A DNA stretch of 7,317 nucleotides from positions 1 to 7,317 of the forward strand of contig CAYLME010000166.1 in NCBI GenBank assembly GCA_964384585.1. Reading direction: 5' to 3'. Positions 1 through 3,897 of this stretch are shown here, piece by piece. Position 1 is the first letter of the stretch. Every line of letters starts with the position of its first letter. The translations under genes and the position numbers were made by a program. A model generated the notes under the pieces. That model did not search any database. It saw nothing but the letters and a program-made list of their open reading frames with translations, and had not been told where the DNA came from. This stretch comes from DASTYK01 sp964384585 (lineage in GTDB: Bacteria > Gemmatimonadota > Gemmatimonadetes > Longimicrobiales > RSA9).

Positions 1-1
1 C

Positions 2-895
2 GGCTACTTCGTTGCGGATGCACTCGGCATGGGCACCATGCCTGCCGTGGTCGCGGGTGCGTCGCTGACGGCGACGTCCGTCGGCATCACGGCGCGCGTG
101 CTGTCGGATCTTGGCCGACTGCAGGATCCGGAAAGCCAGATCGTGCTCGGCGCGGCGGTCATCGACGACGTCATCGGCCTCATCATCCTGGCCGTGGTCT
201 CGCAGGTCATGGGTGGTGCAGAGCTGACCATGAGCGGCGTTCTGCAGACGACCGCGCTGGCGTTCGGATTCCTGATCGGCGTGCTCGTGATCGGCAACTT
301 CGTTGTGCCGCCGCTCTTCAACTTCCTGGCCCGCATCGGCAAGGAGGAGACGCTCGGTACGATGGGCATCGCGCTGGCGTTTCTGATCGCCTTCCTGGCC
401 GACTTCGCGGGCTCCGCACTCATCGTCGGCGCATTCGCTGCCGGACTCGTGCTTGCGCCCACGAACCATGCAATGACCGTCGAGCACAACGTGCTGCGAC
501 TCAGCATGTTCTTCGTGCCGATCTTCTTCGTGTCGGTCGGCGCCGCGGTGGACGTGCGTACATTCGCAGATCCCGAGGTACTGTTGATCGGTGGGTCGCT
601 GATCGCCGTCGCGATCCTCGGCAAGTTCCTCGCGGGCTACGCGCCGTGGTGGTTCAAGGGCAAGAAGTCCGTCATCGGCGTAGGCATGGTCCCGCGCGGC
701 GAAGTCGGGCTGATCTTCGCGCAGATGGGGCTGACCACGGGCGCCCTCACCACGGGCCACTTCAGCGCGCTCACGCTGATGGTCATGGTCACGACGTTCA
801 TTGCGCCGCCGCTGCTCAAGATGCTGTTCCCGCCACGTGCGGATGCGCCTCACCAGGACCCGGGCGCCGTCGCGGAGATCACGACGGAAGCATGA
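2..895 (+). CDS. Cation:proton antiporter, CPA2 family (NapA/KefB-like), 5'-truncated
   Basis: An integral inner-membrane antiporter that exchanges Na+ or K+ for protons, for pH and ion homeostasis. The frame is open from base 2, so the gene starts outside the window. The 297 visible residues are the C-terminal part of a protein usually about 380-420 residues long. The ATG at 29 is internal, because the residues before it (GYFVADALGM) continue the family alignment. Visible family marks are the stretch ASLTATSVGITARVL near the start, the paired aspartates of the ion-binding site in AAVIDDVIGLI (codons 164-169), and MVPRGEVGLIFAQ (about 686-724) in a late helix. Hydrophobic segments alternate through to about 825. 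Only a short polar tail follows, so there is no TrkA/RCK regulatory domain as in full-length KefB/KefC. The stop TGA overlaps the hemD start (ATGA). The family call is strong from remembered motifs; the transported cation cannot be told from sequence. Confidence 0.9.
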   Translation, partial: GYFVADALGMGTMPAVVAGASLTATSVGITARVLSDLGRLQDPESQIVLGAAVIDDVIGLIILAVVSQVMGGAELTMSGVLQTTALAFGFLIGVLVIGNFVVPPLFNFLARIGKEETLGTMGIALAFLIAFLADFAGSALIVGAFAAGLVLAPTNHAMTVEHNVLRLSMFFVPIFFVSVGAAVDVRTFADPEVLLIGGSLIAVAILGKFLAGYAPWWFKGKKSVIGVGMVPRGEVGLIFAQMGLTTGALTTGHFSALTLMVMVTTFIAPPLLKMLFPPRADAPHQDPGAVAEITTEA

Positions 896-1662
896 GCCGC
901 GGTGCACTCGCCGGGCTCCGCATCGCTGTGACGCGAACACCGGAGCAGGCGTCTGTACTGATGGAGAGTCTCGAGCGGGAAGGGGCAGAGGTCATGTCCT
1001 TCCCGCTCATCCGTATCGAGCCGGTGATGGACCCGCCGGCGCTGGCTGCCACGCTGCGACAGGGCTGGGACTGGGTCGTGTTCACCTCGGCGAACGCGGT
1101 CCGCCTGTCCGCGGCGGCGCTCGGAACGCAGGAGGGCGCGCTGACGCTGGGCCAGGTGCTCGGTCGGTCCCGCATCGCGGCAGTCGGACCGGCGACGGCG
1201 GGTGCCGCGAAGCAGAACGGCCTCGTCATGACCGCGATGCCGGACACGTTCATCGGTGACGAGGTCGTGGCCGCCATGGAAGCCGCCGGCTCGCTCCGCG
1301 GACGGCACGTACTGTGGCCGCGCGCCGAGGCGGCACGCGACGTGGTGACGCAGGCGCTGCGCAGTGCCGGCGCAACATGCGAAGCGCCGGTCGTCTACCG
1401 CAGCGTGCCCGACGCCGACAGCGCCCAGGATCTCGCACGCAGGATCTTGCAGCACGGCGTTGACGTGGTGACGTTTACATCACCGTCGTGCGTGCGCAGC
1501 CTGGCAGCGGTGCTGCCGGAATTCCGCGGCGTGAAAGTCGCAACGATCGGCCCCGTGACGGCGGACGCGGCGCGCGGGGCCGGCTACCCGGTGGACATCG
1601 TGGCTCAGGACTACACCGCCAGTGGCCTCGTACAGGCGCTGCTCGACGCGCATCACCAGTGA
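892..1662 (+). CDS. hemD: Uroporphyrinogen-III synthase (HemD)
   Basis: Cyclises hydroxymethylbilane to uroporphyrinogen III, the last common step toward haem, sirohaem and corrinoids; cytosolic. The product is 256 residues, normal for the family. It shows the two-lobed pattern: LRIAVTRTPEQAS at the N-terminus; the first-lobe motif VVFTSANAV (about 62-70); IAAVGPATA later in the first half; VVTFTSPSCVRSLAAVL (about 192-208) in the second lobe; and ATIGPVTADAARGAGY (from about 217). It ends with the typical DIVAQDYTASGLVQALLD. HemD sequences diverge strongly, so these spaced TS and GPxTA motifs are the main support. The ATG at 892 overlaps the antiporter stop by four bases, and the family N-terminus begins right after it. 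No other haem gene is visible, so the coupling to an antiporter is unusual. The long upstream extension of this frame, to 646, lies inside the antiporter and is not coding. Confidence 0.93.
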   Translation: MSRGALAGLRIAVTRTPEQASVLMESLEREGAEVMSFPLIRIEPVMDPPALAATLRQGWDWVVFTSANAVRLSAAALGTQEGALTLGQVLGRSRIAAVGPATAGAAKQNGLVMTAMPDTFIGDEVVAAMEAAGSLRGRHVLWPRAEAARDVVTQALRSAGATCEAPVVYRSVPDADSAQDLARRILQHGVDVVTFTSPSCVRSLAAVLPEFRGVKVATIGPVTADAARGAGYPVDIVAQDYTASGLVQALLDAHHQ

Positions 1663-1694
1663 CCACAACCACCGCAGAATCGCAGTTACAACCC

Positions 1695-1703
1695 GGAAGA
1701 AGG
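1695..1703 (+). promoter_or_regulatory. Ribosome binding site of wbpA
   Basis: The purine run GGAAGAAGG lies five bases before the ATG at 1709. It decides the start over the longer open frame beginning at 1622, which would run inside hemD. Confidence 0.7.
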
Positions 1704-1708
1704 CACCC

Positions 1709-3088
1709 ATGAGCAAAGCAGACGCTGCGCAGGCGGACTCCTTCGCGACCCTGCTTACGAAGATCGAGGACGGCACCGCCGTATGCGGCGTCGTCGGGCT
1801 CGGATATGTAGGACTGCCACTCGGCGTCGAGATGGCGCGGCGGGGTTTCCACGTCATCGGCTACGACGTCTCGCAGCCCGTCGTCAACAGCCTGAACGAG
1901 GGGCGCTCGCACATCCAGGACGTGAGCGATGCGATGCTCGGCGAAGCGCGCGCGAGCGGTGGCTTCGAGGCGACGACCGACGCCGCCCGCCTGGCCGAGT
2001 GCGACGTCATCTCGATCTGCGTACCGACGCCGCTCGGCAAGACGCGCGATCCGGACGTCAGCTACGTCGTCGCAGCGACGAAGGCCGTATCCGAGATCCT
2101 GCGCCACGGCCAGCTCATCATCCTCGAGTCCACCACGTATCCCGGTACGACGCGCGAGGTGCTGCTGCCCGCATTCGAGCAGCGCGGCCTCGAGGTCGGC
2201 CGCGACTTCTTCCTCTGCTTCAGCCCCGAGCGCGTAGACCCCGGCAACGAGCGCTGGCAGATCCACAACACGCCCAAGGTCATCGGCGGCATCACGCGAC
2301 GCTGCGTCGAGGCGGGCGTCGCGATCTACAGCCGCGTCATGGAGCAGGTCGTCCCCGTCTCCTCGCCCGAGGCGGCCGAGCTGGCCAAGCTGCTCGAGAA
2401 CACGTTCCGCGCCGTCAACATCGCACTCGTCAACGAGATGGCGCAGGCGAGCGACCGGCTCGGCGTCGATGTCTTCGAAGTCATCGAGGCCGCAGCGACC
2501 AAGCCGTTCGGCTTCATGAAGTTCACGCCCGGACCAGGTATCGGCGGCCACTGCATCCCGCTCGATCCGCACTACCTCGCCTGGAAGATGAAGACGCTCA
2601 ACTACCGCACGCGCATGATCGACCTCGCGGGCGAGATCAACAGCGAGATGCCGCGCTTCGTGGTCGAGAAGGTGCGCGACGCGCTGAACGACCGCGGCAA
2701 GGCGCTCAAGGGCAGCCGCGTACTGCTGATCGGCGTCGCATACAAGAAGGACATCGACGACATGCGCGAGAGCCCGGCGCTCGACGTCATGAAGCTGCTC
2801 GAGGAGAAGGGCGCGACCGTGCTCTATCACGACCCCTACGTCCCCGTGGTGCGCGAGGACGGGCACTCCTGGACGTCGCTCCCGTTCACGCCCGAGACGC
2901 TCGCGTCGGCGGATTGCGTGGTCATCACGACGGACCACACGGACATCCGCTACGAGGAGCTGGTCGACCTGCCGGTGCCGGTCGTGGACACCCGGAACGC
3001 GCTCAAGGGCAAGGACGGCCTCAATATCATCGGGTTGTCGGGGGCAGGGGCGCGGGCGGTCGTGGATCGGGCGGCGGTTCCGGCCTGA
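1709..3088 (+). CDS. wbpA: UDP-N-acetylglucosamine 6-dehydrogenase (WbpA type)
   Basis: A cytosolic NAD-dependent four-electron oxidation of UDP-GlcNAc to UDP-N-acetylglucosaminuronic acid, an acidic precursor for O-antigen or capsule. The 459 residues give the complete three-part UDP-sugar dehydrogenase. An N-terminal Rossmann domain carries GLGYVGLPLG from Gly30. Next come CVPTPLGKTRDPD, ESTTYPGTT and the SPERVDPGN loop. The central helical domain has AELAKLLENTFRAVNIALVNEM. The active-site loop is GPGIGGHCIPLDP, with catalytic nucleophile Cys282. The C-terminal UDP-binding domain has GVAYKKDIDDMRESPALDV. The wording around KPFGF and GGHCIPLDPHYLAWK fits WbpA better than WecC (UDP-ManNAc) or plain UDP-glucose dehydrogenases, but substrate choice is inferred. 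The start at 1709 is chosen because GGAAGAAGG (1695-1703) sits five bases upstream; the frame's extension to 1622 overlaps hemD. The gap to hemD is 46 bases, so co-transcription is likely. Confidence 0.93.
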   Translation: MSKADAAQADSFATLLTKIEDGTAVCGVVGLGYVGLPLGVEMARRGFHVIGYDVSQPVVNSLNEGRSHIQDVSDAMLGEARASGGFEATTDAARLAECDVISICVPTPLGKTRDPDVSYVVAATKAVSEILRHGQLIILESTTYPGTTREVLLPAFEQRGLEVGRDFFLCFSPERVDPGNERWQIHNTPKVIGGITRRCVEAGVAIYSRVMEQVVPVSSPEAAELAKLLENTFRAVNIALVNEMAQASDRLGVDVFEVIEAAATKPFGFMKFTPGPGIGGHCIPLDPHYLAWKMKTLNYRTRMIDLAGEINSEMPRFVVEKVRDALNDRGKALKGSRVLLIGVAYKKDIDDMRESPALDVMKLLEEKGATVLYHDPYVPVVREDGHSWTSLPFTPETLASADCVVITTDHTDIRYEELVDLPVPVVDTRNALKGKDGLNIIGLSGAGARAVVDRAAVPA

Positions 3089-3111
3089 ACTGCCTGAACG
3101 GCTTGTGCCCT

Positions 3112-3144
3112 GGCGGCCCGCCGTCCCACCGGCAGCGGGCCATC
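3112..3144 (+). terminator. GC-rich hairpin after wbpA, possible terminator
   Basis: A perfect 7-base inverted repeat, GGCCCGC (3115-3121) and GCGGGCC (3135-3141), starts 26 bases after the wbpA stop. Inside it, GTC (3123-3125) can pair with GGC (3131-3133) around a CCACC loop, past one C/A mismatch. Two more pairs (3112-3113 with 3143-3144, one of them G-U) lie outside another mismatch. The following bases are TCTCCTTGC rather than a clean T-run, so this is at best a weak or factor-assisted terminator. Confidence 0.45.
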
Positions 3145-3165
3145 TCCTTGCATGCTCCTGCGCTG

Positions 3166-3200
3166 TTCCATCCTCGCCGCTGGTTGCGGTGAGGACGGGA
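3166..3200 (+). other. Long hairpin in the leader of the NusG paralogue
   Basis: TCCTCGCCGC (3171-3180) pairs over all ten positions, one of them G-U, with GCGGTGAGGA (3186-3195) around a five-base TGGTT loop. After a single A/C mismatch, TTCC (3166-3169) pairs with GGGA (3197-3200), again with one G-U. The total is 14 pairs in a 35-base element. The first TTTT comes ten bases later (3210-3213), too far for a standard intrinsic terminator. It could be a terminator remnant, an attenuator, or an RNA site for the NusG-like protein encoded downstream; the sequence does not decide between these. Confidence 0.5.
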
Positions 3201-3211
3201 AGCTGTATGTT
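3184..3211 (+). promoter_or_regulatory. Weak candidate promoter for the polysaccharide unit
   Basis: TTGCGG (3184-3189) and TATGTT (3206-3211) are spaced 16 bases apart. The second follows GC and sits in the most AT-rich patch of the gap. Each hexamer differs from the sigma-70 consensus at two positions. Transcription would begin near 3218 and give a leader of roughly 110 bases containing the third hairpin. The -35-like box overlaps the long hairpin. This is tentative. Confidence 0.2.
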
Positions 3212-3262
3212 TTCGGGCTGGAGCAGGGTCTAGTGGGGTGTCGGACAAGGGGTTAGCAGGCG

Positions 3263-3297
3263 GGCCGAGTCAGGAGCGCCCTGTAACTGACGGGGCC
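3263..3297 (+). other. Hairpin close to the start of the NusG paralogue
   Basis: GGCC (3263-3266) and GTCAG (3269-3273) pair in register with CTGAC (3287-3291) and GGCC (3294-3297). They are separated by a 2x2 internal loop (GA/GG) and close a 13-base loop. A competing small stem is possible, CAGG (3271-3274) with CCTG (3280-3283), so the two folds exclude each other. It ends 28 bases before the GTG start. A regulatory role is inferred only from location. Confidence 0.35.
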
Positions 3298-3314
3298 AAG
3301 GTGTGTCCTCGAGC

Positions 3315-3319
3315 GGGAG
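3315..3319 (+). promoter_or_regulatory. Ribosome binding site deciding the GTG start of the NusG paralogue
   Basis: GGGAG lies six bases before the GTG at 3326. No in-frame ATG occurs between there and the conserved WYACYTR segment, so this site supports the GTG start. Confidence 0.5.
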
Positions 3320-3325
3320 TCGGGT

Positions 3326-3871
3326 GTGGAGGCAGGCAAGGCGCTGGCATGGAGGCAGATCGCGGAGCCGCGCTGGTACGCCTGCTACACGCGGGGGCGC
3401 GCCGAGAAGAAGGTCGGGGACCTGCTGCCGCGCCTGGGGGTCGAGACGTTTCTGCCCCTGGTTCCACGCGAGCGCGTGTGGGCGGACCGGGTGAAGCAGG
3501 TAGAGTGGCCGCTGTTTCCTTCCTACGTGTTTGCGCGCTTTCCGCTGGAGCAGGTGAGCCAGATCCTGCGGATGCCGGGTGTCTCGAGCATCGTGCGGCT
3601 GGGCGGTGAGTATGTACCGATCGAGGACGCGGAGATCGACAATATCCGCCGGTTCGCGGAAGGGTTGGCGCACCGCGGCTGGGACGCGGTCGAGCCGGTG
3701 ACGTATATCGGGGTGGGCGACAGGGTGCGTGTCATCGACGGACCGTTCCACGGTGTGGAGGGGATCGTCGTGCGGCGTCGGAAGCGCGACCGGCTGCTGG
3801 TCGGCCTGGGCGCGATCCGCCAGGGTTTCGAAGTAGACATTCCTGCCAGGCAACTGAAGGTTCTTCCTTGA
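3326..3871 (+). CDS. Specialised NusG paralogue (UpxY/LoaP/RfaH-like antiterminator)
   Basis: A transcription elongation factor that binds RNA polymerase through its NGN domain and, in specialised paralogues, lets polymerase read through pauses or terminators in one long operon. The 181 residues contain an NGN domain (about 15-115) opening with EPRWYACYTRGRAEKKV. It continues with the family core ETFLPLVPRERVWADR, VEWPLFPSYVFARF and MPGVSSIVRLGGEYVPI. A KOW domain follows (about 128-160) with GDRVRVIDGPFHGVEGIV. The bulky RxxWADRxKxVExPLFPSYVF core resembles UpxY-type proteins of polysaccharide loci more than housekeeping NusG, and no secE or ribosomal protein genes are nearby. Start is GTG. 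It is the first gene of the unit, its stop lies 26 bases before the exporter ATG, and a hairpin-rich leader precedes it. Its targets are inferred to be this operon; whether it recognises DNA or RNA is unknown. Confidence 0.9.
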   Translation: MEAGKALAWRQIAEPRWYACYTRGRAEKKVGDLLPRLGVETFLPLVPRERVWADRVKQVEWPLFPSYVFARFPLEQVSQILRMPGVSSIVRLGGEYVPIEDAEIDNIRRFAEGLAHRGWDAVEPVTYIGVGDRVRVIDGPFHGVEGIVVRRRKRDRLLVGLGAIRQGFEVDIPARQLKVLP

Positions 3872-3874
3872 CTC

Positions 3875-3891
3875 TCCCGCGTTCGACGGGA
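3875..3891 (+). promoter_or_regulatory. Ribosome binding site of the exporter gene within a small stem
   Basis: The Shine-Dalgarno-like GACGGGA (3885-3891) sits six bases before the ATG at 3898. Part of it, CGGGA (3887-3891), can pair with TCCCG (3875-3879) across a seven-base loop. The stem is only five pairs, so any effect on translation is speculative. Ribosomes finishing the upstream gene at 3871 would reach the edge of this stem and could open it. Confidence 0.3.
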
Positions 3892-3897
3892 CATGCC

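Larger units (their letters stand above)
3089..3325 (+). other. Gene-free leader region between wbpA and the NusG paralogue
   Basis: This 237-base stretch is the only real intergenic gap in the window. Open frames crossing it are arginine-, glycine- or proline-rich and resemble no protein. It holds three inverted repeats (3112-3144, 3166-3200, 3263-3297) and a weak promoter-like pair (3184-3211), listed separately. Its place, between an apparently finished wbpA transcript and the first gene of a polysaccharide unit, suits a terminator plus promoter plus structured 5' leader. That reading is inferred from position and base pairing only. Confidence 0.6.

Noticed and set aside
646..891. Extended N-terminus for hemD
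   Set aside because: The extension lies in the antiporter coding region out of its frame and has shadow-type composition; HemD homology starts just after ATG 892.
1622..1708. Longer start for wbpA
   Set aside because: It overlaps the hemD end and lacks a ribosome binding site, while GGAAGAAGG precedes the ATG at 1709.
1475..2938. 487-codon open frame on the - strand opposite wbpA
   Set aside because: Low-complexity Arg/Asp/Val-rich translation typical of antisense frames in G+C-rich genes; the + strand holds a full catalytic dehydrogenase.
3082..3099. Tandem GCCTGAAC copies at the wbpA stop
   Set aside because: Only two short copies nine bases apart; too little to call an attachment site or repeat element.
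1783..3192. 469-codon + strand frame overlapping wbpA
   Set aside because: Arginine-rich out-of-frame shadow without family motifs.
3238..3609. 123-codon + strand frame from the leader into the NusG paralogue
   Set aside because: Gly/Arg/Ala-rich shadow of the real NGN-domain frame, with no recognisable protein features.
3868..3897. TTG start overlapping the NusG paralogue stop for the exporter
   Set aside because: It would place ten non-hydrophobic residues before a normal signal peptide; the ATG at 3898 fits better.
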